From the NCBI GenBank assembly GCA_900542255.1, contig UQMR01000004.1, forward strand, positions 1 to 64,000: DNA of 64,000 nucleotides, written 5' to 3'. The stretch's first letter is position 1. Each line of letters opens with the position of its first letter. The notes beneath the pieces are model-generated. The model saw only the letters and a program-made list of their open reading frames with translations, made no database searches and was not told the origin of the DNA. The stretch is from an uncultured Porphyromonadaceae bacterium. GTDB taxonomy: Bacteria > Bacteroidota > Bacteroidia > Bacteroidales > Barnesiellaceae_A. A program made the position numbers and the translations under genes. Shown here one piece after another: positions 45,736 to 54,628 of the stretch.

Positions 45736-45863
45736 ACGGCGCAGGTTAGCCCCGGCAACCTACCCTGTGCCGGCACAAAGAGCTTGCCGCACCTGTGAAC
45801 GGCATCGGACTACCGACCGAAAAATAAAACAGAGATGTTCTTTTATATCCCTCGGGCTTGTTG

Positions 45864-45871
45864 TATCTTTG
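45864..45871 (+). promoter_or_regulatory. -7 box of rlmL
   Basis: TATCTTTG, 31 bases before the GTG start at 45903. The region 19-21 bases upstream is only T-rich. It rules out the upstream TTG at 45858. Confidence 0.55.
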
Positions 45872-45902
45872 CACAACTTCTATCATCGTAATAGTCAAAG
45901 TT

Positions 45903-47384
45903 GTGCAGAACGAAAAATTTGAAATTGTAGCCAAAACCTTCCAAGGGCTCGAAGGGGTATTGGCAGAAGAAATCACCGCCATAGGCGGCAGTGACGTAAA
46001 AACAGGATGCCGCATGGTATCTTTTACGGGCGACAAAGCCTTGTTGTACAAAGCCAACCTGGCATGTCGCACCGCCTTGCGAATACTGAAACCCATATTG
46101 CATTTTACCGCATCGAACCCCGATGAAGTATATGACATACTGAAACAATACGATTGGGAACAATGGCTCTCTCTTGAAACTACCTTTGCCATAGATTCGG
46201 TGGTGTACTCAGAAGAATTCAGGCACTCGAAATTTGTGACCTACCGCATGAAAGACGCCATCGTCGATTTCTTCCAGGAGAAATACGGCAAACGCCCCTC
46301 GGTAAGGCTCAACAACGCCGATATACAATTCAACCTGCACATCTACAACAGGAGCTGCACCCTGTCATTAGACAGCTCGGGCGAGTCGCTCCATAAGAGA
46401 GGTTACAGAGAGTCTCAAACAGAAGCCCCCATCAACGAAGCCCTTGCGGCCGGACTGATTATGCTGACAGGGTGGCGCGGAGAGAGTGACTTCGTAGACC
46501 CCATGTGCGGCTCGGGAACTTTCCTGATAGAGGCTGCCATGATAGCCGCCAATATATATCCGGGTATTTTCAGGCAACACTTTGCCTTTGAAAAGTGGAA
46601 GGACTTCGACAAGGATTTGTTTGAGGAACTATACAACGACGACAGCTGCGAGCGAGAGTTCAACCACAAAATATATGGCTCCGACATATCTGTGCGCGCT
46701 ACTGCCATCGCTGCCAAAAACATAAAAAGCGCCGGCGTGGGACGGTATATCGAATTGGAAACAAAACCTATTCAAAAGTACGAAACCGCCCCATCGGACC
46801 ACGGCATCATCGTGACGAACCCACCCTACGGAGAGCGCATTTCAAGTCCCGACATGGAAGGGCTGTATGAAGATATAGGCAACAGGCTCAAACATGTCTT
46901 CAAAGGGTACACGGCATGGATACTGGGTTACAAACGAGAACTTTTCGATAAAATAGGGCTGAAACCTTCGGCCAAAATACCGGTGTTGAACGGTGCCTTG
47001 GAATGTGAATTCCGCAAATATGAAATCTTCGATGGCACATACCTGGCTTACAAACAGAATATGGCCACAGAAGAAAACAACGACGAGAAGCCGCGCACAC
47101 GCACCTCTGAGAACAGAAAGCATTTCGATGCCAGGCCGCACAGAACATCGCACAAACGTGAAGAGAGCGACAGAAAAGGTGGCTTCGGACACGAAACAGC
47201 CGGTAGGAAAAAGAGTTTCAGAGGCGAAGATTCCGAGCGGAAAGGGGGGGTCAGAAGAAAAGAAGAGGAGAGACACAAGACCTCAAACCACCGCTCAAAG
47301 AACTACGAACTCCATACGGGCAAAGATATGCCGAAGGGTTTCCGCCGCCGCAAAGAGCAGGGAGACGACAAGACAAAGAAGTAA
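45903..47384 (+). CDS. rlmL: THUMP-domain class I RNA methyltransferase (RlmL-like)
   Basis: 493 residues from GTG 45903. A THUMP domain (about 40-155) precedes a Rossmann methyltransferase: FVDPMCGSGTFLIEAA near 200 is the SAM site and TNPPYGERIS near 310 the catalytic NPPY for N2-guanine methylation of 23S rRNA (G2445 in E. coli RlmL). The second (RlmK) domain is absent. The last ~95 residues are a very basic, low-complexity tail rich in Arg, Lys, Glu and Ser, unusual for the family and probably RNA-binding. First gene of a run with purD. Confidence 0.9.
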   Translation: MQNEKFEIVAKTFQGLEGVLAEEITAIGGSDVKTGCRMVSFTGDKALLYKANLACRTALRILKPILHFTASNPDEVYDILKQYDWEQWLSLETTFAIDSVVYSEEFRHSKFVTYRMKDAIVDFFQEKYGKRPSVRLNNADIQFNLHIYNRSCTLSLDSSGESLHKRGYRESQTEAPINEALAAGLIMLTGWRGESDFVDPMCGSGTFLIEAAMIAANIYPGIFRQHFAFEKWKDFDKDLFEELYNDDSCEREFNHKIYGSDISVRATAIAAKNIKSAGVGRYIELETKPIQKYETAPSDHGIIVTNPPYGERISSPDMEGLYEDIGNRLKHVFKGYTAWILGYKRELFDKIGLKPSAKIPVLNGALECEFRKYEIFDGTYLAYKQNMATEENNDEKPRTRTSENRKHFDARPHRTSHKREESDRKGGFGHETAGRKKSFRGEDSERKGGVRRKEEERHKTSNHRSKNYELHTGKDMPKGFRRRKEQGDDKTKK

Positions 47385-47403
47385 TCATTAAAATAGGATA
47401 GGA

Positions 47404-48687
47404 ATGAATATACTGTTATTAGGTTCGGGCGGTAGAGAGTGTGCTATCGCATGGAAAATAAGCCAAAGCAAACAATTACAAAAACTCTTTATTGCTCCGG
47501 GTAACGCAGGAACCGCACAATGGGGCAACAATGTCGATATGGCAGCCGACGACTTTGACGCCATAGGTGCCTTTGTCAGGGAAAATCATATAGACATGGT
47601 TGTGGTAGGCCCCGAAGACCCTCTCGTAAAGGGCATATATGATTACTTCGCCAACGATACCACACTGCAACATATACCTGTTATAGGGCCATCGAAAGAA
47701 GGCGCACAACTCGAAGGCAGCAAAGAGTTTGCCAAGACGTTCATGTACAGGCATCACATACCCACAGCACAATACCGCAGTTTCACCCGAGAAAACATAG
47801 AAGAGGGATATGCGTTTCTTGAAACGCTGAAAGCCCCCTATGTACTGAAAGCCGACGGCCTGGCTGCCGGAAAGGGTGTGCTGATACTCTCTTCGCTCGA
47901 CGAGGCCAAAAAAGAGCTGAAAGCAATGGTAGAAGGCATGTTTGGCCATGCCAGCTCGACGGTTGTAGTAGAGGAGTTCCTCTCGGGCATAGAGTGCTCG
48001 GTATTCGTCCTGACCGATGGAGAACACTACAAGATACTGCCGGTTGCCAAAGACTACAAACGTGTAGGCGACGGTGACACCGGACTCAATACCGGCGGAA
48101 TGGGAGCCGTGTCGCCTGTGCCGTTTGCCAGCGAGTCCTTCATGGAAAAGGTGGAAGAGCGCATCGTAAAACCCACCATAAAAGGTCTCGCCGAAGAGCA
48201 TATAACATACAAAGGCTTTATTTTCTTAGGCCTCATGAACGTCGAGGGTGACCCCTACGTTATAGAGTATAACGTACGTATGGGCGACCCCGAAACGGAA
48301 GTTGTAATGCCCCGCATACAATCGGACCTGGTAGAGTTGCTCAATGGTGTGGCAACAACCACTCTCGACCAAAAGGAGCTTTGCATCGACTTGCGCTATG
48401 CCACTACCGTCATGCTCGTATCGGGCGGTTACCCGGGTCATTACGAAAAAGGCAAACGCATAGAGCATCTTGCCGAGGTAGACGAGAGCCTGATATTCCA
48501 TGCCGGTACGTCGCTATCCCCCGACGGAAGCATACTCACCTCGGGCGGCCGTGTGCTGGCTCTCACATCGTATGGTGAGACGATGGAAAAGGCGTTGAAA
48601 AAGTCATACCGGTCGGCCGAAGTCGTAGAGTTTGAGGGTAAATATTACAGACACGACATAGGTAAAGATTTACTTATGGAGTTATAA
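47404..48687 (+). CDS. purD: Phosphoribosylamine--glycine ligase
   Basis: Second step of purine synthesis. 427 residues, ATP-grasp enzyme: [13 protein letters not shown] at the N-terminus, [12 protein letters not shown] near 160, and [16 protein letters not shown] near 288 carry the ligand-binding residues. It follows rlmL by 19 bases and precedes a membrane protein gene by 7. Confidence 0.97.
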   Translation: MNILLLGSGGRECAIAWKISQSKQLQKLFIAPGNAGTAQWGNNVDMAADDFDAIGAFVRENHIDMVVVGPEDPLVKGIYDYFANDTTLQHIPVIGPSKEGAQLEGSKEFAKTFMYRHHIPTAQYRSFTRENIEEGYAFLETLKAPYVLKADGLAAGKGVLILSSLDEAKKELKAMVEGMFGHASSTVVVEEFLSGIECSVFVLTDGEHYKILPVAKDYKRVGDGDTGLNTGGMGAVSPVPFASESFMEKVEERIVKPTIKGLAEEHITYKGFIFLGLMNVEGDPYVIEYNVRMGDPETEVVMPRIQSDLVELLNGVATTTLDQKELCIDLRYATTVMLVSGGYPGHYEKGKRIEHLAEVDESLIFHAGTSLSPDGSILTSGGRVLALTSYGETMEKALKKSYRSAEVVEFEGKYYRHDIGKDLLMEL

Positions 48688-48694
48688 CATAGAT

Positions 48695-49654
48695 GTGAAC
48701 CAAAAAAGCATCCATATCATCGCCCCTATTCTTACAAGTATATGGTTTGTTGTGTTCTGCATCATTGCAGCCACAGAAAGCATAAGCCCTGCCACCATAG
48801 ACTTGGAGGGAATCGCATGCGGCATATTTCCGACCGAAATATATAACAACCCTATCTATTATGCAGCCAATGCAACAATCATTGCATTGACTGCATATCT
48901 GCTTTCACGCTTAAACTCGGTATTTCCGCTCATGAGAGAGCATTCGTATATCGCCATGATGTTCTTTCTCTTGCTGGAAATGCTCTCGCCCTCTTGCATC
49001 ACTCTCTTTACAGCCGGCAACATGGCGGCCCTGCTCATTTATGCAAGTATATTTGTCCTATACTCTTGCTATCAACAAGGCGAGGCTCCCAAGGAGGCAT
49101 TCCTAATCACGTTGTTGATATCGACAGCAAGCATCGTATATGCCCGCATATTATACTTCCTGCCTCTCTTTATCCTGGGCCTGTACCAAATGAAATCCTT
49201 GTCGCTTCGCACGCTCATAGCTGTCGTAATAGGATGGGTAACCCCGTTTTGGACAGCATGGGGAATGGGGTGGATAAGTAGCGACCAATTCTGTCCGGAG
49301 GTGCTGCTCGTCAAACCCGAATGGGACAATATAGGACTCGACCTGCTGCCTGCCGGTATAAGTATCTTGCTGGGATTATTTACGGGTACAAACAACTTGA
49401 TGAATGCCCATACCGAAAAGATACAGACACGAGCCATGAACGGCTTTATAAATATCCTTTCGATATACGCAACCCTGCTGATATTGATAGATACGGCACA
49501 CTATATGGCATATTTGCCTATACTGAACATGGGAGTTTCGCTACAAGCGGCATACTACTTCACGTCTCGCCACAGCAAGGCTACCCACATACTTTATTAC
49601 ACGCTTATCGTTATCCTTCTAATGGTAAATATATGGAGTTTCTGGGTGATTTAA
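48695..49654 (+). CDS. Polytopic membrane protein of unknown function
   Basis: 319 residues from GTG 48695, just 7 bases after purD. About nine hydrophobic membrane segments run the whole length (for example ILTSIWFVVFCIIAA and YIAMMFFLLLEML), with short loops. No conserved motif that I can tie to a family. The last 22 bases overlap the next gene, which suggests coupled translation. Confidence 0.8.
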   Translation: MNQKSIHIIAPILTSIWFVVFCIIAATESISPATIDLEGIACGIFPTEIYNNPIYYAANATIIALTAYLLSRLNSVFPLMREHSYIAMMFFLLLEMLSPSCITLFTAGNMAALLIYASIFVLYSCYQQGEAPKEAFLITLLISTASIVYARILYFLPLFILGLYQMKSLSLRTLIAVVIGWVTPFWTAWGMGWISSDQFCPEVLLVKPEWDNIGLDLLPAGISILLGLFTGTNNLMNAHTEKIQTRAMNGFINILSIYATLLILIDTAHYMAYLPILNMGVSLQAAYYFTSRHSKATHILYYTLIVILLMVNIWSFWVI

Positions 49655-50112
49655 GCAGTTGGGGGTATTGGGGGCTTTTCATTGCAGCCTTCCTCTCGGG
49701 AACCGTAATACCATTCAGTTCCGAGGCGGTACTAAGCCTGCTCGTCATCAATAATTACAGCCCCTGGGGGTGTATTCTCGCAGCAACAGCCGGAAACTGG
49801 CTGGGTGGCGTCACCTGCTATTATATCGGATACCTGGGGAAAAGAGAATGGATACACAAGTATCTGCGCATCAGTCAAGAGAAAATAGACAAGATGACAC
49901 TCTTTTTACAGGGAAAGGGGTCTCTATTGGGCTTTTTAGGATTCTTACCCTTTATAGGCGATGTCATTGTGGTCGCTTTGGGATTGATGCGAGCCAATAA
50001 GGCAGGGTCGTTGCTATCGTTGCTGGTAGGAAAATTCGGACGATATTATTTCATCATATTCTTGCTCGACAAGCTGCAACGGTATATCCCTTACTTCTCG
50101 ATAGACTTCTGA
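49633..50112 (+). CDS. DedA/YqaA-like membrane protein
   Basis: 159 residues from ATG 49633, overlapping the previous gene by 22 bases (an earlier open frame lacks homology). Hydrophobic segments with FLSGTVIPFSSEAVLSLL near 18 and a GNWLGGVTCYYIGYLG loop near 55, as in the SNARE-associated/DedA superfamily (YqaA subgroup), thought to move lipids or ions. The conserved GxxxGRxxxxxxG-type motif is here VGKFGRYYF near 135. Converges with the Nudix gene with a 22-base 3' overlap. Confidence 0.85.
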   Translation: MEFLGDLSSWGYWGLFIAAFLSGTVIPFSSEAVLSLLVINNYSPWGCILAATAGNWLGGVTCYYIGYLGKREWIHKYLRISQEKIDKMTLFLQGKGSLLGFLGFLPFIGDVIVVALGLMRANKAGSLLSLLVGKFGRYYFIIFLLDKLQRYIPYFSIDF

Positions 50113-50642
50113 CGCAACTCCTTCAACCGTTGCAACCCTTTCCGGATAGATGACAGACCGAACAAAGAGGTATCGAGCTCCTCAAAAGGCAACCACATCA
50201 CCTCGGCCACATCGTCTTGTCCCCGTACCGGCAGAGAACTGTCGATATGTACCTCGAAAAACAAATCCATAGTATCTATTTCGATGCCCGAATAGCTGTA
50301 AATATTGGGTTCAGAGAAGAGATAACGGGCGGAGTGGACATCTATACCGGTCTCTTCGAAAACCTCGCGACAGAGGGCTTTTTCGGCGGTCTCGCCGTTT
50401 TCTGTAAAACCTCCGGGCAAATCAAGCGTCCCTTTCGCGGGTTCTTTTCCGCGACGGGCTACCAACAGACGTCCCTTCTCGTCCCATATTACGGCTACCA
50501 CCGCAGCCCGGGGATTGGAATAATATACAAATCCGCACGCCTCGCATCTTTTCGATGCGGTGTTATTCACCACAAAGCGCGAAGAGCCGCAACGGGGACA
50601 ATAGAGAAACTTACTCAGAGGATGGCTATCCATACCCATCAT
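50091..50642 (-). CDS. Nudix hydrolase with zinc-ribbon N-terminus
   Basis: 183 residues. The N-terminal zinc ribbon (YCPRCGSSRF...RCEACGFVYY, two CxxC pairs near 15-40) precedes a Nudix box GGFTENGETAEKALCREVFEETGI-type sequence near 77-99, matching GX5EX7REUXEEXGU in full. The zinc-ribbon arrangement resembles NudC-type NAD(H) pyrophosphatases, but a specific substrate cannot be read. Last gene of the nadA operon, 21 bases after porZ. Confidence 0.92.
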   Translation of the reverse strand: MMGMDSHPLSKFLYCPRCGSSRFVVNNTASKRCEACGFVYYSNPRAAVVAVIWDEKGRLLVARRGKEPAKGTLDLPGGFTENGETAEKALCREVFEETGIDVHSARYLFSEPNIYSYSGIEIDTMDLFFEVHIDSSLPVRGQDDVAEVMWLPFEELDTSLFGLSSIRKGLQRLKELRQKSIEK

Positions 50643-50663
50643 TGCACGGGAGTTGCGAAAAAA

Positions 50664-53075
50664 TCAGTTTACAACCATTATTTTGGTTACCACACCCGAC
50701 GAACCACCGCTCTGCGAGGCGTATACCAGATATACACCGGTTTTCACCCGTGCTCCGTCTCTTGTGCGCCCATCCCACGTAACGGTTCCGCCATTGGAAT
50801 AGGTCTCGTAGAAGAGATTCCCGGCCACATCGGTAATTTTCACGAGCGAGTTTTCCATCAACCCCGATATGGTAATCCAACCCGAATAATCGGGACGTAC
50901 GGGATTGGGAAAAGCATATACGTTGCTGTAATCGTCAGAGGCATTGGATACATCGGAACGATAGGATGCTACACCGGCATCGGTAGCAACGAACAACTCG
51001 CCTGTCTCATCGTTTATCGCCATGGAATATATGCAATTGGATGGCAACAGACTGTTGTCGGTAGTATATTGTTGGAGAATCTCCGTACCGTCTTCACTTA
51101 CCAAATAGACGCCCGAATTGGCTGTTCCCAACCATTTCCGGTTGGCACCGTCCACTACGATGGCATTGATGGTTTCGTCTTCGAGCAGATAGTCGGCATA
51201 GTCGGTACCGTCGTTGCGAGGCACTTTCACGCGTGTGCAACGATAGTTGGTATTCATGATGTTGGAAATATTATTCAAAACAATAGGACCCGATGTGGTA
51301 CCCAACCATACACTTCCGTTCATATCTTCGGCAGCACACTTGAAATTCAATATACCGCTTCCGACAGAAGAACCATCTTGGTCTGTAAATTGAGAAAATA
51401 TTCGAGTTTCGCCCGAAGAACGATTTACGACCGTCAATCTTGTAGGATTAAGCGTTGCTCCTTGCACGACAAAGCAAAAAGAGGATTTCTTGGCTACAAG
51501 CAAATCACTAAAAAATCCCACGCTGGAATTAAACCCTATATCATACGTAATCCAGTCAGATTCTGTCGTTTGATCGGGTGACAATATATTCTTCTCTTTG
51601 GGCAAGCAACCCAAAATAGAGGTAGAACCGGCGCTGTTATAAATCAATTCGGCCCACAAATTACCATCGGTATCGAAATCGGAATTAGTGGCTGCCATGG
51701 CATAGGGATGCCTTAGAGGTGAATTATACTGATTGTAATTGCCTACATATTCGCTACCTTTGAATTTGTGCAACCCGTCGAACCAAGAACCTATGAAAAT
51801 AACATCTTCTTCCGACGGAGAGAAGCTTATATTATAAGAACTTCTAAGAGCTCCTTTCCGATTGCTGTTTCCATCATAGATGACATTATCCAACGTCAGT
51901 GTCTGCCATTCTCTTGTAGTGCAGTCCAAAATACTTATCTGCGTAGGATCTGTCTGGTTGACGGTAAAAAAACATTGTCCCGAATTTTTTACATATACCT
52001 TATTATCATGTATTTGTATGATATGCGGAGTCGTTACATTGGAGGTATTGTAAAAGGAGGGTTCCATGAGCCACGTAAAGGTAGTTCCCTCGATAGAAAA
52101 GTGCGATAATCCTGCTGCACTCGAACACCACACCGTACGCTCATCGTTATAGGATGAGCAATAACCGCCCTTTACGCTCGAATCTTTCAGATTTTTCTGT
52201 TCTACCAATACCAATTTGTCGTCATCGGTAACATCGCTGGATATAAACCTTATATTATCGGTAAACGTAGCCAAAAATCCGGTCTTGGTTTCGGTAAGAG
52301 AAAGGGCATAAAAAAGCATGGCAAATGCTTCTGTCTGCTCGGTGAAACTGTTTTTCTCTATATCGTATACATAACTCCTCTCATCGTACGAAAGGAAGAT
52401 ATGGTCGTCATTGATTCTATACAGATATTTGAAATTTTGAGGCTGGTAGGTCAAATCTACAACAGTCCAATTACTATCAAATTCATACATGCCCGGCACT
52501 ATGGCAGCCTTATATAATTGTCCATCGGCAACAATAAAAATAGTATTACCGGCTATGGCTACCTTTGTCAGCGCTTTATCATACATATATGATTCGTAAA
52601 TCTCATACTTTTCGTCATTGATTATCATCAAACCGAAATCGGTTGCCACATATATCCTGTCGGCATCGAAAACAACATCATTGATGGACTTAGACGACAT
52701 CATGATTGTATTTTTCAAGTCGGGTATATTCACTACCCGCTTATCGGAATATATCAAATCGATGTTGGAGTTCTCATATACAATCATCAAGTAGTTTTTC
52801 AGATAATTGTAATAGATATTCTTTATCTTAGAATCGGAAAGATAATTACCTGTATTATAAGATTCTATTTCATTGCTGCTTTGGTCATAAGAAAAGAGAT
52901 TATTACCCGACATATAATATACCAAGTCGTCGCCCGAGTCAAATATAACACTGGCCTTGGTAGAACGTGTAGGATATACTTCCCATTGACCCACAGATGG
53001 TTGCGACCAAGAATAAAAAGATATTGAGGTCAACAAAAAGAATAAAACAACAATTTTTCTTAGCATTTTTATCAT
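50664..53075 (-). CDS. porZ: Type IX secretion accessory protein PorZ
   Basis: 803 residues. A signal peptide (about residues 1-24) is followed by two beta-propeller domains (repeats such as DVVFDADRIYVATDFGLMII and MNGSVWLGTTSGPIVL) and a C-terminal sorting domain from about 720 (NVYAFPNPVRPDYSGWI, ending in KIMVVN). Signature domain order and length match PorZ, a surface component of the type IX attachment complex. Its presence implies this organism uses type IX secretion, as the DUF4465 protein also shows. Sits in a housekeeping operon. Confidence 0.85.
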   Translation of the reverse strand: MIKMLRKIVVLFFLLTSISFYSWSQPSVGQWEVYPTRSTKASVIFDSGDDLVYYMSGNNLFSYDQSSNEIESYNTGNYLSDSKIKNIYYNYLKNYLMIVYENSNIDLIYSDKRVVNIPDLKNTIMMSSKSINDVVFDADRIYVATDFGLMIINDEKYEIYESYMYDKALTKVAIAGNTIFIVADGQLYKAAIVPGMYEFDSNWTVVDLTYQPQNFKYLYRINDDHIFLSYDERSYVYDIEKNSFTEQTEAFAMLFYALSLTETKTGFLATFTDNIRFISSDVTDDDKLVLVEQKNLKDSSVKGGYCSSYNDERTVWCSSAAGLSHFSIEGTTFTWLMEPSFYNTSNVTTPHIIQIHDNKVYVKNSGQCFFTVNQTDPTQISILDCTTREWQTLTLDNVIYDGNSNRKGALRSSYNISFSPSEEDVIFIGSWFDGLHKFKGSEYVGNYNQYNSPLRHPYAMAATNSDFDTDGNLWAELIYNSAGSTSILGCLPKEKNILSPDQTTESDWITYDIGFNSSVGFFSDLLVAKKSSFCFVVQGATLNPTRLTVVNRSSGETRIFSQFTDQDGSSVGSGILNFKCAAEDMNGSVWLGTTSGPIVLNNISNIMNTNYRCTRVKVPRNDGTDYADYLLEDETINAIVVDGANRKWLGTANSGVYLVSEDGTEILQQYTTDNSLLPSNCIYSMAINDETGELFVATDAGVASYRSDVSNASDDYSNVYAFPNPVRPDYSGWITISGLMENSLVKITDVAGNLFYETYSNGGTVTWDGRTRDGARVKTGVYLVYASQSGGSSGVVTKIMVVN

Positions 53076-53083
53076 CTCTATTT

Positions 53084-53665
53084 TTAATTCTTTATCAATA
53101 GATACTCTATCAACTTGTTTGTAGCCAAAGCTCTATGACTTATTTTGTTTTTTTCGTCCGACGACATTTCGGCAAACGTAAGCTCATAACCCGCAGGCAT
53201 GAAAAGAGGGTCATATCCGAAGCCATTGCAACCTCTCAGCTCTTCTATGATAGAGCCTTCGATAGAGCCTTCAAACATAGATTCTTCTCCTTCATAGATA
53301 AGTGCTATGCAGGTTCTGAAACGGGCTTTCCTGTTTTTCACGCCCTGCATCTCTTGGAGCAGCTTTACTATGTTTTTCCGAGAGTCGGAAGGCTCACCGG
53401 CATAACGGGCAGAAAATACTCCGGGAGCATTGCCAAGAGCCTCTACCTCTAATCCCGAATCATCGGCAAAGCAATCATATCCATACTTTTCATGTACATA
53501 GCGAGCCTTTATCAAGGCATTACCTTCAAAAGTAGAGGCTGTCTCTGCAATATCTTCACTACATCCTATATCTTTCAAACTCAATATATTGAATTTATGG
53601 CCTGCTATGGCTCGCACCTCTTTGAGCTTGTTTTCATTATTGGTAGCAAAGACTATATCTTTCAT
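53084..53665 (-). CDS. rdgB: XTP/dITP diphosphatase (RdgB/HAM1)
   Basis: Hydrolyses non-canonical purine nucleotides such as XTP and dITP to keep them out of DNA. 193 residues with the family start [15 protein letters not shown] and the signature [25 protein letters not shown] (cited in part) near 68. It lies 8 bases before porZ and 64 bases after yitT. Confidence 0.96.
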   Translation of the reverse strand: MKDIVFATNNENKLKEVRAIAGHKFNILSLKDIGCSEDIAETASTFEGNALIKARYVHEKYGYDCFADDSGLEVEALGNAPGVFSARYAGEPSDSRKNIVKLLQEMQGVKNRKARFRTCIALIYEGEESMFEGSIEGSIIEELRGCNGFGYDPLFMPAGYELTFAEMSSDEKNKISHRALATNKLIEYLLIKN

Positions 53666-53729
53666 TACTAATACAATGTATAATAATAACGGTAGGAGAA
53701 GAATTTTATTTTACAGCCCTCTTTACTTA

Positions 53730-54611
53730 TTATTTTATTTTATCGAAGCCTTGCCCGTAAACCCCCAATACACTCGATTGTGAAATGAATGCCTGCGGAT
53801 CTATCATTTTTATCATTCTATTCAGACTGTTGGCCTCGGTTCTTTTTACCAAAACCACCAGAACTTTACGCGGCTTTTTGGAATACCAACCCATCCCGTC
53901 TAAGACGGTGACACCCCGGTGCAGATCTTCATTGATATGATTGGCTAACTCTTCCCATTTATCGGAGAAGATAAGCAGTTGCACAGAGGCTCTTATACCG
54001 TTTATGACCATATCGCATACATAGGTCATTATACACAGTATTATATAGCCGTATATAACCTTCTCTACACTGTGATATACAAAATAGGATGATGAAATGA
54101 TAATAGCATCGGTATACAAATACATGCGGCCAAATGTGATATTCCTGTATTTGTTCACTATGGCTGCCACTATATCCGTTCCGCCTGTACTACCGTTGGA
54201 TATAAATACCATACCTACTCCCACACCACAAAGTATACCGCCGATAATAGCCGACATAAAGGGCTGGTTCTCAACAATAGCATGGTCTATAAACTTAGGT
54301 AGCAAAAACAGAAATAGCCAGCAGAAAAAGACACCGAAAATAGTGCGCAAACAGAATTTCTTACCGAGTATTTTCAATGCAAGCAACAACAATACCACAT
54401 TGATAACGGCATAAGTCACATTTATATCGGGAAATCCAAAGGCATAATATAATATAGAGCCTATACCGGGTGCTCCACCTATGGTAAGTTTATTGGGTAT
54501 AAGAAATCCTGCCCATGCAAAGGCATAAATAAAAGAACCCAAAATTATAAACAGATGGTCCTTTATTAAAAACCACATGCTATTTTTTTGCATTACCTTG
54601 TTTATTTCCAT
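53730..54611 (-). CDS. YitT family (DUF2179) membrane protein
   Basis: 293 residues. Five to six N-terminal membrane segments (YAFAWAGFLIPNKLTIGGAPG near 28 is the first conserved loop; GVGVGMVFISNGSTGGTDIVA near 130) and a cytoplasmic DUF2179 domain at the C-terminus (RGVTVLDGMGWYSKKPRKVLVV, cited in part). Function unknown. Part of the nadA-to-nudix operon. Confidence 0.92.
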   Translation of the reverse strand: MEINKVMQKNSMWFLIKDHLFIILGSFIYAFAWAGFLIPNKLTIGGAPGIGSILYYAFGFPDINVTYAVINVVLLLLALKILGKKFCLRTIFGVFFCWLFLFLLPKFIDHAIVENQPFMSAIIGGILCGVGVGMVFISNGSTGGTDIVAAIVNKYRNITFGRMYLYTDAIIISSSYFVYHSVEKVIYGYIILCIMTYVCDMVINGIRASVQLLIFSDKWEELANHINEDLHRGVTVLDGMGWYSKKPRKVLVVLVKRTEANSLNRMIKMIDPQAFISQSSVLGVYGQGFDKIK

Positions 54612-54628
54612 GATAATTATAAGAGATA

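Noticed and set aside
45858-45902. Upstream TTG start for rlmL at 45858
   Set aside because: It lies before the -7 box at 45864-45871, which must be upstream of the start of transcription.
50217-51581. Long plus-strand open frame across nudix and porZ
   Set aside because: Antisense to two well-supported genes; it spans their boundary.
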